DNA of 64,000 nt from Flavobacteriales bacterium UBA7666 (GCA_002483265.1 DLHO01000018.1:151374-215373), one strand, 5' to 3'. Numbered from the stretch's first letter, positions 35,763 through 44,982 are shown. The notes: a model not told the origin generated them from the sequence alone. Numbers and translations: made by a program.

Positions 35763-37507
35763 GACAATAGATTGTATTTTGTGATCACTAATTCTGTTTT
35801 CAATCCCTTTTCGCTATTGGTTTCAATGAATTCTGCCTTCAATTTACGCGCCATGGAACGGATCAATTTTGCACCAAAATGGGTTCCTTCGGGCATGGTC
35901 GATTTTCCATTTCCATTATCCGAAACAATCAGGATCAATTGTTTATTCCGCTCTCTCAGCGAAATATTTATTTGTGGACTTTCTTGTTTATCGAATGCAT
36001 ATTTACAGGAGTTCATCACCAATTCAGATACAATCAGCCCCAAGGGCAATGCGGTCTCTATATCGAGATTCAGATTGTCACTTTCTGAGTTCAAATAAAT
36101 TTCTTTGTTGCCCTCTTTTTTGAAATGTGTAATCAAATCATTGACCAATTCAGCGAGGTATGGACCAATTTGCACCGCCCGGATATTTTCAGATTGATAC
36201 AGTTTTTGATGAATCATTGAAATTGCATTGATCCGGTTCAAGCTCGCATCAATCATTTGTATTGATTCGGGATCTTTCAATTCCCGCGATTGTAAATCCA
36301 AAATAGCGGAAATGATTTGCAGGTTATTTTTCACCCGGTGATGCACTTCTCCCATCATGAATTCCTTTTGTTCCAGATTGGCTTGCGTCATGATGTATTT
36401 CTGTTCCAGCAAGACATTGATGCGTTTTTTATTCCGAAACAAGAAGAATAACAGAACAGAGACCAACAAAACAATGAAAATAATCACTGTCAGGATAATA
36501 AACCGCCACTCGTAGTTCTTTTTCTCTGACTGCTGTTTCAACTTCAGCTCTTTTACTTCAAATCGTGCCTGCATTTCTGCTAAGGCATCACTTTTATCTC
36601 GTGTAAAAATTGTGTCACTCAGAATGGTGTACTCATTCAAACTTTGATACGCTTTTTTGTAATCACCTTCTTCAAAATAAATCCGCGACAAGACCTCATG
36701 TGCAAAAACTTCCCGTTCCTTCGCACCGATTTCCTGCGATAACTGCAAAGCTTTGAGTGAATATTCCTTCGCAAGAGAAAATTGCTTCAAATCAAAATAA
36801 CAATTCGCAAGTCCGAGGTAAGCAGATTCCAGGTTGTAATCATTGTCATACTCCTTAAAATTGGCTGATGCACGCTCAAAATAAGCAATTGCATTTTTAT
36901 AATCCTTTTGATCATGATAAATTTTACCCAGTGAATTATAAGCTCCCCCAAGTCCATCCAACTGGTCATTCTTTTTGTAGAGCTCAATAGCTTGCTTAAA
37001 ATTTGCTTTTGCCTCCTTGGTTTTATTCTGATAAGAGAATGTAATTCCTTGATTAACCAAAGCATTTGCCAGATCCTCTTCCAGGTGAAGTTCCTTACAA
37101 AGGTCTATGGCTTTCTGATGATAATAATCCGCATTCTCATATTGATATTGAGAAAAATAACAAATACCCAATTGAGAATAACAATAACTCAGGTTCTCCA
37201 AATCGTTTTCTTGTTTGAACAAATGGATTGCCCGCTGAAAATACGTAATCGCTACTTTCGCATTTCCTTTGATATCATTTGCGATTGCTAAATTCATACA
37301 AGCAAAAGCCTCACCCGCCTGATAGTCAGTTAATTTGGATAAACGAAGTGCTTCTGAGCTTAATTCGATGGATTTCTCCACGTTGGTCGTATAAAGAATC
37401 TCACTCTTTAAATTAAGCGAATCAATTCCCTTAGCATCTTTTTGGGCAAAAATACCACTTGCCATAAAGGCAAAAATCAGGGGGAGGAGAAACCGAGTCA
37501 TGTTCAC
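35759..37507 (-). CDS. TPR-containing sensor histidine kinase (HisKA_2 type)
   Basis: A 582-residue sensor: signal peptide (1-21), five to six TPR units in the periplasm (about 35-300, e.g. ALVNQGITFSYQNKTKEAKA and SLGKIYHDQKDYKNAIAYF), one membrane segment (about 332-352), a HisKA_2 dimerisation domain with the phospho-accepting His in GEVHHRVKNNLQ (near 387), and an HATPase (SELVMNSCKYAF, VSDNGNG). TPR-sensor kinases paired with LytTR regulators are typical of Bacteroidota. The signal is unknown; the TPRs suggest sensing of a protein or peptide in the envelope. Confidence 0.94.
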   Translation of the reverse strand: MNMTRFLLPLIFAFMASGIFAQKDAKGIDSLNLKSEILYTTNVEKSIELSSEALRLSKLTDYQAGEAFACMNLAIANDIKGNAKVAITYFQRAIHLFKQENDLENLSYCYSQLGICYFSQYQYENADYYHQKAIDLCKELHLEEDLANALVNQGITFSYQNKTKEAKANFKQAIELYKKNDQLDGLGGAYNSLGKIYHDQKDYKNAIAYFERASANFKEYDNDYNLESAYLGLANCYFDLKQFSLAKEYSLKALQLSQEIGAKEREVFAHEVLSRIYFEEGDYKKAYQSLNEYTILSDTIFTRDKSDALAEMQARFEVKELKLKQQSEKKNYEWRFIILTVIIFIVLLVSVLLFFLFRNKKRINVLLEQKYIMTQANLEQKEFMMGEVHHRVKNNLQIISAILDLQSRELKDPESIQMIDASLNRINAISMIHQKLYQSENIRAVQIGPYLAELVNDLITHFKKEGNKEIYLNSESDNLNLDIETALPLGLIVSELVMNSCKYAFDKQESPQINISLRERNKQLILIVSDNGNGKSTMPEGTHFGAKLIRSMARKLKAEFIETNSEKGLKTELVITKYNLLS

Positions 37508-37719
37508 CTCAAATTTAACACCATTTACTCAGAATTCCCCCTCAAACACCCTTTTTTTTTGAGTACTCACTGCCCATTCCCGACTTTCGCCCCATAATCT
37601 GTTTATGAAGAATCAGTTGACTATTCCCCTTATTTCCAAAGGCAATTTGCAATTGTTTGCTTTGTACTACAAATTTTATGAAACAAATTTAATTACCAAA
37701 TCAAAAGCCGTCATCTAAT

Positions 37720-38160
37720 ATGGTGTTTACTGAAACAATAGCGTTTAAACATTGGGTGTTCGAAGTACCCAGTAAGTTAACCCGAAAAATATACTCGAAC
37801 ACCCTTTGTGGTTACTCGGAATTCCATGTTCAGGAGTTCCGTTCCTTCTTTAAGTATTACGATGAGGTTTTTACTCCGGAGATCAAAGATCTGTTGAGCA
37901 GCTTAGGAATCGATTACAAGAAAGATACCTTTCTGAAACTCGTTACGGACAAAAAAGGAAATCAATCGTATGTAATTACCTATCAATTTTTAGGAGGCAT
38001 GGAAGTAAACTCTCTTGAGCGCATAGAAGAACCTTTCATTTTGGATGAATTAGAATATGAGCCGGTTTCAGATAATACGAGCATTGCGTTCTATCAGGTA
38101 GAAGAAACAATCATTGGTATACAGATTATTTATGCTGAATTGTTGTTTCGGGTGAAGTAA
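37720..38160 (+). CDS. Hypothetical protein
   Basis: A 146-residue cytoplasmic protein without signal peptide or membrane helix. Sequence such as FHVQEFRSFFKYYDEVFTPE and KKDTFLKLVTDKKGNQSYVI suggests an alpha/beta fold with an acidic centre. No family recognised. Single gene, divergent from the kinase gene. Confidence 0.7.
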   Translation: MVFTETIAFKHWVFEVPSKLTRKIYSNTLCGYSEFHVQEFRSFFKYYDEVFTPEIKDLLSSLGIDYKKDTFLKLVTDKKGNQSYVITYQFLGGMEVNSLERIEEPFILDELEYEPVSDNTSIAFYQVEETIIGIQIIYAELLFRVK

Positions 38161-38225
38161 TTACGAATCACTTTACTGTAAAAACTAATTGAAAGCGATT
38201 CAGAAAGAGTCAACTCTTAAAATTG

Positions 38226-39014
38226 TCAAAAATTGAAATTGAGTGGTATCGTAAAATAGCTATCCACTGCTTCACCATCAAGCATTCCCGGGTTCCATTT
38301 TGGCATTGATTTAATTACCCGAATTGCTTCTTTGTCTAAAAGATGATGTACCGACTTTTTCACTTTCACAGTCGTTATTTCTCCTGTTTTTGACACTAAA
38401 AAATTAATGGTAACTTTTCCCTGAATATTCTTTTCCACAGCCTCATCCGGATAACGTAAATTTTCAGCAATGTATTTTTTCATTCCCGTCGAACCACCAT
38501 TCGGATACGTTGCCGGTACCATGAATTCATAAAAATCTGCTTTTTCCCCATTGGGTTTGTAGCATTCCTTTATTCCTTCACTATGAATCTCCTTTCTTTT
38601 CAAAGTCCCATCCTTATAATAAGCCAATAAATCCTGTGAAATATCATTGATGTAATTACTTGTGTAAAATAGTTCTCCGGAATCATAATAATTACTGCTT
38701 AGTCCATTTAATATCCCTCCTTTGTAATTCGCTCTGGAAGATATCATTCCTTTCTCGTAAAAGACAAACTCACCTTCTCTAATGGTTCGCTCATAATCTT
38801 TAAACGATCCACTCATTTTGATAGAATCAGATTGAGTAAAGTATTCGGAAACAAAATAAAGACCGTTCTCCTTTTTGATGACTTTATAATACTCAGATGA
38901 ATCGATTGACTTTGTAACGTATAAATTCTCTGTCAAATAAATGGTATCCGCATGAGTTTGTGCAAACAAGAAGACCTTCGTAAAGATCAATAGGGTGGCA
39001 ATTAAGTATTTCAT
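38226..39014 (-). CDS. TonB C-terminal-domain protein with MORN-like repeats
   Basis: A 262-residue secreted protein: signal peptide to about residue 18 (FLFAQ), MORN-like repeats at about 60-150 (GEFVFYEKGMISSRANYKG, GLSSNYYDSGELFYTSNY, LAYYKDGTLKRKE), and a TonB C-terminal domain at 170-262 (YPDEAVEKNIQGKVTINFLV, SMPKWNPGMLDGEAV). There is no N-terminal membrane anchor of the classical TonB kind, so it is probably periplasmic rather than a true energy transducer. This architecture is common in Bacteroidota and its role is poorly defined. Confidence 0.87.
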   Translation of the reverse strand: MKYLIATLLIFTKVFLFAQTHADTIYLTENLYVTKSIDSSEYYKVIKKENGLYFVSEYFTQSDSIKMSGSFKDYERTIREGEFVFYEKGMISSRANYKGGILNGLSSNYYDSGELFYTSNYINDISQDLLAYYKDGTLKRKEIHSEGIKECYKPNGEKADFYEFMVPATYPNGGSTGMKKYIAENLRYPDEAVEKNIQGKVTINFLVSKTGEITTVKVKKSVHHLLDKEAIRVIKSMPKWNPGMLDGEAVDSYFTIPLNFNF

Positions 39015-39028
39015 GGTTGATTTTTTTA

Positions 39029-39036
39029 CAAAATTA
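39029..39036 (-). promoter_or_regulatory. -7 promoter element of the TonB-like gene
   Basis: TAATTTTG on the minus strand, an exact TAnnTTTG match, 14 bases before the start codon. Confidence 0.5.
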
Positions 39037-39068
39037 AATATTTCAATTCGATACGTGACGACGGATAA

Positions 39069-39452
39069 TTATCTCTCCACTAATTCAATCGGTAATCCAT
39101 CCGGATCTGCAAAGAATGTAAAGCGTTTTCCGGTGAATTCATCGATTCGGATTGGTTCGCAACGAACGTTTTTCAACGCTAATTCATTGATTAAATCTTC
39201 CATGTTTTCAACGGTAAATGCCAAATGTCTCAATCCGTTGGCCTCTGGCTTTGACACTCTTTTTGGAGGATCGGGAAAGGAAAACAATTCGATGCAGTAA
39301 ACACCATTCAGGATGAGGTCTAATTTATAGGAATTGCGTTCGGAGCGGTAATTTTCTGCTAAAATTTCAAACCCCAAAACTTCCGTATAGAATCGTTTGG
39401 AGATTTCGTAATCCGAACAAATGATTGCAATATGGTGGATGGATTTTAGCAT
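39069..39452 (-). CDS. VOC-family metalloprotein (glyoxalase-like)
   Basis: A 127-residue vicinal-oxygen-chelate protein. Two beta-alpha-beta-beta-beta modules are visible, with likely metal ligands His in SIHHIAIICSD, Glu in CIELFSFP, His in LRHLAFTV and Glu in PIELVE. It resembles the GloA2/YaeR-type branch, whose substrate is not established. It lies four bases after hldD on the same strand, so they are co-transcribed. Confidence 0.88.
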   Translation of the reverse strand: MLKSIHHIAIICSDYEISKRFYTEVLGFEILAENYRSERNSYKLDLILNGVYCIELFSFPDPPKRVSKPEANGLRHLAFTVENMEDLINELALKNVRCEPIRIDEFTGKRFTFFADPDGLPIELVER

Positions 39453-39456
39453 GCTG

Positions 39457-40422
39457 CTAAATGTACTTTCCGTCGACCAGGTAATTTTTCACGTAATCAT
39501 CAATTCCTTCTTCCAGTGAATGAAACGGAATATCGTAGCCCTGATCGATCAGTTTCTGCATATTCGCTTCGGTAAAATATTGGTATTTATCCCTAATATC
39601 TGCCGGCGTGTCGATGAATGAGATCTGAGGTTCTTTTCCTAATGCTTTGAAAGTGTTTTCAGCTAAATCCAGGAAGGTGCGTGCTTTTCCGGAACCCAGG
39701 TTATAGATTCCCGATTTTGCACTTCCTTTCATTAAGAATTCAATTACAGAAACCAAATCTTTTACATAAACGAAATCACGCATTTGTCCGCCATCCGTAT
39801 AGTTTGGATTGTGTGAGCGGAACAATTTCATAGATCCATGTTCTTTCACCTGATTGAAGGTATGGAAGATCACCGATGCCATTCTTGCTTTGTGATATTC
39901 ATTTGGTCCGTAGACATTGAAAAACTTCAATCCGTACCAATGCGGCGGAGTTTGTGTTTGTTCCAAAGCCCAGATATCGAAAACTTGTTTCGACCAGCCA
40001 TATGGATTCAGTGGTTGTAACTTCGGCATGGTTTCTTCATTGTCATCGTAACCCAATTCACCTAAGCCATAAGTCGCCGCAGAACTCGCATAAACCAGCG
40101 GAATGTGGTAATTCACACAGTGATTCCAAACCATTTTGGAATAGTCCACATTCAATTCGTCAAAGATCGCTTTATCAAACTCTGTTGTATCTGTTCGAGC
40201 CCCAATATGCAAAACACATGTTACCTCATCGCCAAATTCCTTCATCCATTGATCGAAATCATTTCGCTGAATCATGGCAACAAAAAGTTTTCCATCTAAA
40301 TTGGATGCTTTGTCGGTTTGGGAAAAATCATCCACCAAAACCAAATTATTAATCCCTTTGCTATTCAGGGTTCCAACAATGCAACTTCCTATAAAACCAG
40401 CAGCTCCTGTAATGACAATCAT
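39457..40422 (-). CDS. hldD: ADP-glyceromanno-heptose 6-epimerase
   Basis: A 321-residue short-chain dehydrogenase-type epimerase that makes ADP-L-glycero-D-manno-heptose for the lipopolysaccharide core. NAD-binding GAAGFIGS lies at 6-13; the catalytic pair is in NPYGWSK; YASSAATYG holds the conserved Ser; KFFNVYGPNEYHK and GGQMRDFVYVKD are family signatures. The frame extends 40 codons upstream, but the ATG at 40422 directly precedes the nucleotide-binding strand and follows an exact -7 element. Divergent from the pterin synthase homologue. Confidence 0.95.
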   Translation of the reverse strand: MIVITGAAGFIGSCIVGTLNSKGINNLVLVDDFSQTDKASNLDGKLFVAMIQRNDFDQWMKEFGDEVTCVLHIGARTDTTEFDKAIFDELNVDYSKMVWNHCVNYHIPLVYASSAATYGLGELGYDDNEETMPKLQPLNPYGWSKQVFDIWALEQTQTPPHWYGLKFFNVYGPNEYHKARMASVIFHTFNQVKEHGSMKLFRSHNPNYTDGGQMRDFVYVKDLVSVIEFLMKGSAKSGIYNLGSGKARTFLDLAENTFKALGKEPQISFIDTPADIRDKYQYFTEANMQKLIDQGYDIPFHSLEEGIDDYVKNYLVDGKYI

Positions 40423-40440
40423 GTATGAAATATTTAAGGA

Positions 40441-40448
40441 CAAATTTA
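40441..40448 (-). promoter_or_regulatory. -7 promoter element for hldD
   Basis: TAAATTTG on the minus strand, an exact TAnnTTTG match 18 bases before the ATG. It supports the short form of HldD. Confidence 0.6.
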
Positions 40449-40552
40449 CGAAATCTTTATACGCGAAGAGTCCACATTTTTTAACAAGCTCATTAATCCT
40501 ATCAACCGCTTTATCGGCAAAAATTAGTAACTTTACAGCCAATTTTCAACGC

Positions 40553-40984
40553 TTGGAAACAGTATACATTACCCGAAGAGAACATTTCAATGCAGCGCAC
40601 AAACTATGGCGTGAGGAATGGTCTGATGAAAAAAATGAAGAAGTATTCGGTAAGTGCAGTAACAAAAACTGGCATGGTCACAACTTCGAACTATTCGTAA
40701 CCGTAAAAGGAGAACCAAATCCGGAAACAGGTTTTGTGATCAATCTGAAGGATTTGAGTGTGATCATAAAAGAGTTAGTGATCGAAGAATTAGATCATAA
40801 AAATTTGAACCTGGACGTACCTTTTTTAAAAGGAATGCTGGCTTCAACAGAGAATCTGGCTATTGAAATCTGGAAAATTATTGATGCTCCGATTCAACAA
40901 GCAGGTGGCCAGCTTTGCAAAATTAAGCTGGTAGAAACTGAAAACAATTACGTAGAATACTTTGGTGGGAAAGAACCCTTTTAA
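40553..40984 (+). CDS. queD: 6-pyruvoyl-tetrahydropterin synthase / QueD-family protein
   Basis: A 143-residue T-fold enzyme. Zinc ligands His16 (FNAAHKL), His41 and His43 (WHGHNF) and catalytic Cys35 (GKCSNKNWHG) are all present, with the conserved Asp-His pair in EELDHKNLN. There is no ATG near the domain start; TTG at 40553 is in frame at the expected position, and the -7-like TAACTTTA lies just upstream. The frame stays open far into hldD on the other strand, which is not coding. It acts on dihydroneopterin triphosphate, the FolE product, for queuosine or tetrahydropterin synthesis; folE lies next to it. Confidence 0.9.
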   Translation: METVYITRREHFNAAHKLWREEWSDEKNEEVFGKCSNKNWHGHNFELFVTVKGEPNPETGFVINLKDLSVIIKELVIEELDHKNLNLDVPFLKGMLASTENLAIEIWKIIDAPIQQAGGQLCKIKLVETENNYVEYFGGKEPF

Positions 40985-40993
40985 TATATGGAC

Positions 40994-41057
40994 ACTTCGA
41001 CTCCGCTCAGTGTCCTTATGACTTTTACCAGAAAAGGAGGCTGAGCGGAGTCGAAGT
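40994..41057. repeat. 17-bp inverted repeat (CTTCGACTCCGCTCAG family)
   Basis: Arms 40994-41010 and 41041-41057 are perfect reverse complements with a 30-base loop. It fills the gap between the pterin synthase homologue and folE, with no T-run. Variants occur at 25221-25240 and in part near 10303. Confidence 0.85.
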
Positions 41058-41081
41058 CTCTTTTCAATTTCAATTCAAATC

Positions 41082-41672
41082 ATGAGCGAATTTCATTACA
41101 ACGACGATACGACAGAAAACATTTCAAACATTTACAAATCCGTTCTTTCTCAAATTGGTGAAAACCCGGAACGTGAAGGATTATTAAAAACTCCTGAGCG
41201 TGTTGCAAAAGCCTTGCAATTTCTGACTCAAGGATACGACATTAAGCCGGAAGACATTCTAAAAAGTGCCTTGTTTAATGAAGCGTATTCAGAAATGGTG
41301 ATCGTGAAAGATATTGAAGTCTATTCGATGTGCGAACACCACATGCTTCCATTTTTCGGAAAAGCGCATGTTGCGTATATTCCAAACGGAACAATTGTCG
41401 GATTGAGCAAAATTCCTCGTGTAGTGGATGCTTTCAGCCGCAGATTGCAAGTTCAGGAGCGTTTAACGATTGAGATTCGCGATTGCATTCAGGAAACATT
41501 GAAACCAAAAGGGGTTGCTGTTGTATTGGAATGTCAACACATGTGTATGCAGATGCGTGGAGTTCAAAAACAAAATTCCGTTACTACTTCAAGTGCATTT
41601 ACGGGCTTATTCTTGAATAACGATTCTACCAGAAAAGAGTTTATTAATTTAGTACAGGCAAAACTGCATTAA
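41082..41672 (+). CDS. folE: GTP cyclohydrolase I
   Basis: Converts GTP to 7,8-dihydroneopterin triphosphate, the first step of folate, pterin and queuosine synthesis. At 196 residues it is of family length. Zinc ligands Cys84 and His87 (YSMCEHHMLPF) and Cys155 (HMCMQMRG), and the GLSKIPRVV and SVTTSSAFTG motifs, are all present. Bax-inhibitor-like gene begins two bases after the stop. Confidence 0.97.
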   Translation: MSEFHYNDDTTENISNIYKSVLSQIGENPEREGLLKTPERVAKALQFLTQGYDIKPEDILKSALFNEAYSEMVIVKDIEVYSMCEHHMLPFFGKAHVAYIPNGTIVGLSKIPRVVDAFSRRLQVQERLTIEIRDCIQETLKPKGVAVVLECQHMCMQMRGVQKQNSVTTSSAFTGLFLNNDSTRKEFINLVQAKLH

Positions 41673-41674
41673 CT

Positions 41675-42406
41675 ATGAATAATCAAATAATCGACGATTA
41701 CAGCTTTGACACGGCTGCAAAGCAAGCCGCTGCAAGGCAATTCTTTGCAAAGGTTTACGGATTTATGTTTTTCGCATTAATCGTATCCGGAGCAATTGCT
41801 TATCAGTATGGAACAGAAGCATTTTACACCAGCTACTTTGCTCATCTAACACCAAAAGGATATCAACCTACAGCTCTTTTTTATGTCGTAGTTTTTTCAC
41901 CAATCGGAGTTGCATTGTTATTCCAAACAATGATCAACCGTCTTTCATTCCCATTATTATTTGGATTGTTTTCACTTTACAGTATTCTAATTGGATTTGC
42001 TTTATCAACAATCTTCTTAAGGTATTCCTTAGGTTCCATTGCAAGCACCTTTGGTATTACTGCCGGAACATTTGGAGTTATGGCAATCATGGGTTATGTA
42101 ACTAAGGTTGACTTAACGAAACTCGGATCCATTTTATACATGGCATTCATCGGAATTTTCATTGCATCTCTTATCAATTTTTTCTTAGAAAGTCAAGGGT
42201 TCCAATACCTCATTTCCATTTTAGGAGTAATTGTTTTCACAGGTCTAACTGCATATCACATGCAACAATTAAAGAAATTTGCTCACGATTCGGAGCTTTC
42301 AGACGATGATAAAAACAAACTGGCTCTTTTGGGAGGATTTACCTTGTATGTTTTATTTGTGAATTTATTTCTTTCATTGCTACGTTTATTTGGGAGCAGA
42401 GATTAA
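41675..42406 (+). CDS. Bax inhibitor-1/YccA family membrane protein
   Basis: A 243-residue inner-membrane protein with seven predicted helices after a ~25-residue cytoplasmic N-terminus. Family marks are FFAKVYGFMFFALIVSGAIA, GTFGVMAIMGYVTKVDLTKL and TAYHMQQLKKFA. BI-1 homologues are pH-sensitive calcium leak channels or FtsH regulators in the cases studied. It starts two bases after folE, so it is co-transcribed with it, without an obvious functional link. Confidence 0.92.
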   Translation: MNNQIIDDYSFDTAAKQAAARQFFAKVYGFMFFALIVSGAIAYQYGTEAFYTSYFAHLTPKGYQPTALFYVVVFSPIGVALLFQTMINRLSFPLLFGLFSLYSILIGFALSTIFLRYSLGSIASTFGITAGTFGVMAIMGYVTKVDLTKLGSILYMAFIGIFIASLINFFLESQGFQYLISILGVIVFTGLTAYHMQQLKKFAHDSELSDDDKNKLALLGGFTLYVLFVNLFLSLLRLFGSRD

Positions 42407-42471
42407 TTCAAGCATAACATTCTTTAAGTTAAAACCTGCTAAAATTCAAGTACAGCCCAGTTGTTTGTCTT

Positions 42472-42479
42472 TATCTTTG
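42472..42479 (+). promoter_or_regulatory. -7 promoter element before the zinc metallopeptidase
   Basis: TATCTTTG, an exact match, 18 bases before the ATG. Confidence 0.55.
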
Positions 42480-42497
42480 AGATAAATATTCAAATCG

Positions 42498-43205
42498 ATG
42501 ATACCTCTAGGGCCAGCCATGCTCATTGGTTTAGTCTTCATGGGAATTGGACTAATTGTGAGCTGGCGTTTAAAAAGCAAATTTCAGGAATTTAGCAAAA
42601 TTCCCTCTCAAAGTCGTTTAAGTGGTCGGGAAATTGCAGAACGCATGCTCCACGATTATCACATTTACGATGTAAGAGTAACCTGTATCCCGGGACAATT
42701 AACGGATCATTATAATCCTGCGGATAAAACTGTCAATCTTTCGGAAGAAGTTTATCATGGAACCAATGCGGCTTCTACAGCAATTGCAGCACATGAATGC
42801 GGTCATGCGGTTCAACACGCAAAGGCTTACGCCCCCTTGCAGTGGCGTTCCAAATTAGTTCCTTTACAACATGCATCCGGAACATTTTTAAACATTCTGA
42901 TGATGCTGACCTTTATTGGAGGTGCGGTGTTGTTTGAGTCATTTCCTATCACATGGGTTCTATGGGCAATTGTGATTGCCTACGGTGTAATTGCCTTATT
43001 CAGCATAGTAACACTTCCGGTAGAATTTGATGCTTCCAGAAGAGCACTCAACTGGATCGAACATTCAGGAACGGCGACTAAAGTAGAATATGAACGTTCA
43101 AAAAAAGCGCTGAATTTGGCAGCATCAACCTATGTTGTGGCAGCATTGGGAGCTGTTGTAACAATGATTTATTACATTTTGAGATTAATCGGTACAAACC
43201 GATGA
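42498..43205 (+). CDS. YugP-like membrane zinc metallopeptidase
   Basis: A 235-residue protein with an N-terminal membrane helix, a zinc motif HECGH in AAHECGHAVQHA (about 95-106) and two or three C-terminal helices. ISGREIAERML-like text (LSGREIAERML) and PVEFDASRRALNW are usual in the family. Substrates are not known. Confidence 0.9.
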   Translation: MIPLGPAMLIGLVFMGIGLIVSWRLKSKFQEFSKIPSQSRLSGREIAERMLHDYHIYDVRVTCIPGQLTDHYNPADKTVNLSEEVYHGTNAASTAIAAHECGHAVQHAKAYAPLQWRSKLVPLQHASGTFLNILMMLTFIGGAVLFESFPITWVLWAIVIAYGVIALFSIVTLPVEFDASRRALNWIEHSGTATKVEYERSKKALNLAASTYVVAALGAVVTMIYYILRLIGTNR

Positions 43206-43236
43206 TGATTTTGTTTTCTTTTATCAAACAAAATCT

Positions 43237-43244
43237 TAAATTTG
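43237..43244 (+). promoter_or_regulatory. Promoter of the small His-rich membrane protein
   Basis: TAAATTTG, an exact TAnnTTTG match, with a TTG at 43211-43213 in -33 spacing range and the ATG 16 bases downstream. Confidence 0.55.
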
Positions 43245-43260
43245 AAAAAAAATTGAAGTT

Positions 43261-43401
43261 ATGTCAGAACACCAATCAGAACATCATTCAGATCACCATG
43301 AGAAGAATGACACTTTCTTCGAAAGTTCAACAGTAGGAATTGGGTTTGTGTATACCATCATCTTATTAGCAATCATAGGATCGATTTACGCATTCGGATA
43401 G
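43261..43401 (+). CDS. Small His-rich single-pass membrane protein (46 aa)
   Basis: An ATG-started 46-codon frame: a hydrophilic N-terminus with six His among the first 13 residues (MSEHQSEHHSDHHEK), then one hydrophobic segment (VYTIILLAIIGSIYAFG) ending the protein. It has its own promoter match upstream and its own terminator immediately after the stop, which makes it very likely real. The His cluster could bind metal. No family recognised. Confidence 0.72.
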   Translation: MSEHQSEHHSDHHEKNDTFFESSTVGIGFVYTIILLAIIGSIYAFG

Positions 43402-43404
43402 TAT

Positions 43405-43430
43405 AAGGAGGAAGTATTCCTCCTTTTTTA
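43405..43430 (+). terminator. Terminator after the His-rich small gene
   Basis: A 9-bp perfect stem AAGGAGGAA / TTCCTCCTT with a GTA loop and a T-run. Confidence 0.88.
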
Positions 43431-43449
43431 TTTCACTGAATTTCAGCTT

Positions 43450-44982
43450 ATGCCATTCAATTCAATTTTTGCATGGGTAATCAAGAAACGCTTGCATCAG
43501 ATTGAGCTTTTCCGCAAATACCCCGAAGATGTTCAGCGTGAGTTGTTCGAAAAATTGATTGAACAAGGAACCCAAACCACCTACGGGAAAGAAACTCATT
43601 TTCATCAAATTCATTCCTATTCCGATTTTAAGGAATTAGTTCCCTTGAACAATTACGAATCCATGAAACCGTGGATTGATCGGTTAATGGAAGGCGAACA
43701 GCATTTACTTTGGTCGCAGGACACCAAATGGTTTGCAAAAAGTTCCGGCACAACCTCCGAGAGAAGTAAATTTATTCCTGTAACCCGGGAATCACTCGAA
43801 GACTGCCATTACAAAGGCGGAAAAGACCTGCTTGCACTTTATTACGAAAACTTCCCCAACAGAAAGCTTTATAAAGGAAAACACTTGATTATTGGAGGAA
43901 GCGCTCAGGTTCTTCCAGTAGCTGATGATGCATATCAGGGAGATCTTTCAGCGATCATTTTGAAAAATTTACCCTGGTGGGCCGAGATCAGAAGAACTCC
44001 TTCCAAAGAAATTGCGTTGATGACGGACTGGGAGGAAAAAATTGAACGAATGGCAAGAAGTACGATCGAGGAAGATGTGTACATTATTGCTGGTGTTCCC
44101 AGCTGGACAATGGTCTTGGTGCGCAAAGTGCTGGAGATTACCGGAAAATCGAACCTGCGGGAAGTGTGGCCTAATTTGGAATTGTTCATGCATGGAGGTG
44201 TGAGTTTTGAACCCTACAGGGAAGCATTCAAAGAACTCATTCCTTTTGATGACATGCATTATGTGGAAACCTATAATGCTTCTGAAGGTTTTTTTGGGAT
44301 ACAGGACGTAGATGGGTCGAATGAATTGCTGCTGATGCTTGATTACGGAATCTTCTATGAATTCATTCCGATGCATGCTTTTAAGGATACAGATTCTACC
44401 GTTATTTATAAACTTGATGAGGTTGAACTCGATCAGGAATATGCACTCGTTATTTCTACCAATGCAGGACTTTGGAGATACATTATCGGAGATACGATCC
44501 GTTTTACGTCCAAAACTCCTTATCGCTTTAAACTTTCCGGAAGGACTAAGCATTTTATCAATGCCGTTGGAGAAGAAGTCATTGTAAACAACACCGATCA
44601 CGCGATCACAGAAGCTTGTTCGAGAACGAATGCAATTATTCGCGAATACACGGTGGCACCCATCTATATGGATGGAAAAATACAGGGAAAACACGAATGG
44701 TTGATTGAATTCGTTAGAGAGCCCGACGATACCAATCGTTTTATGTTCCTTTTGGATGAATCATTGCGCGCGATCAATTCAGATTACGATGCCAAGCGAA
44801 CCAAAAACATGGCTTTGGGCAAACCATTGCTGCATATTTTAAAATCGGGGAGTTTTGACAAATGGTTACAAAAAAAGGGTAAATTAGGTGGACAACACAA
44901 AGTGCCTCGTTTGATGAACTCCCGCGAGATCGTGGAACAAATCTTGCAAGAAACGGAGTTCGAAACCATTCAATATGTATAA
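43450..44982 (+). CDS. GH3-family acyl-adenylate-forming protein
   Basis: A 510-residue member of the GH3 superfamily, known in plants for joining amino acids to jasmonate or auxin after ATP-dependent adenylation. Visible motifs are the ATP-binding loop in FAKSSGTTSERSKFIPV, the middle YNASEGFFGIQD and the AGLWRYIIGDTIRF segment with the conserved Asp. Bacteroidota genomes often carry one copy; its acyl and amine substrates are unknown. The next gene overlaps its 3' end by eight bases, so they are coupled. Confidence 0.92.
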   Translation: MPFNSIFAWVIKKRLHQIELFRKYPEDVQRELFEKLIEQGTQTTYGKETHFHQIHSYSDFKELVPLNNYESMKPWIDRLMEGEQHLLWSQDTKWFAKSSGTTSERSKFIPVTRESLEDCHYKGGKDLLALYYENFPNRKLYKGKHLIIGGSAQVLPVADDAYQGDLSAIILKNLPWWAEIRRTPSKEIALMTDWEEKIERMARSTIEEDVYIIAGVPSWTMVLVRKVLEITGKSNLREVWPNLELFMHGGVSFEPYREAFKELIPFDDMHYVETYNASEGFFGIQDVDGSNELLLMLDYGIFYEFIPMHAFKDTDSTVIYKLDEVELDQEYALVISTNAGLWRYIIGDTIRFTSKTPYRFKLSGRTKHFINAVGEEVIVNNTDHAITEACSRTNAIIREYTVAPIYMDGKIQGKHEWLIEFVREPDDTNRFMFLLDESLRAINSDYDAKRTKNMALGKPLLHILKSGSFDKWLQKKGKLGGQHKVPRLMNSREIVEQILQETEFETIQYV

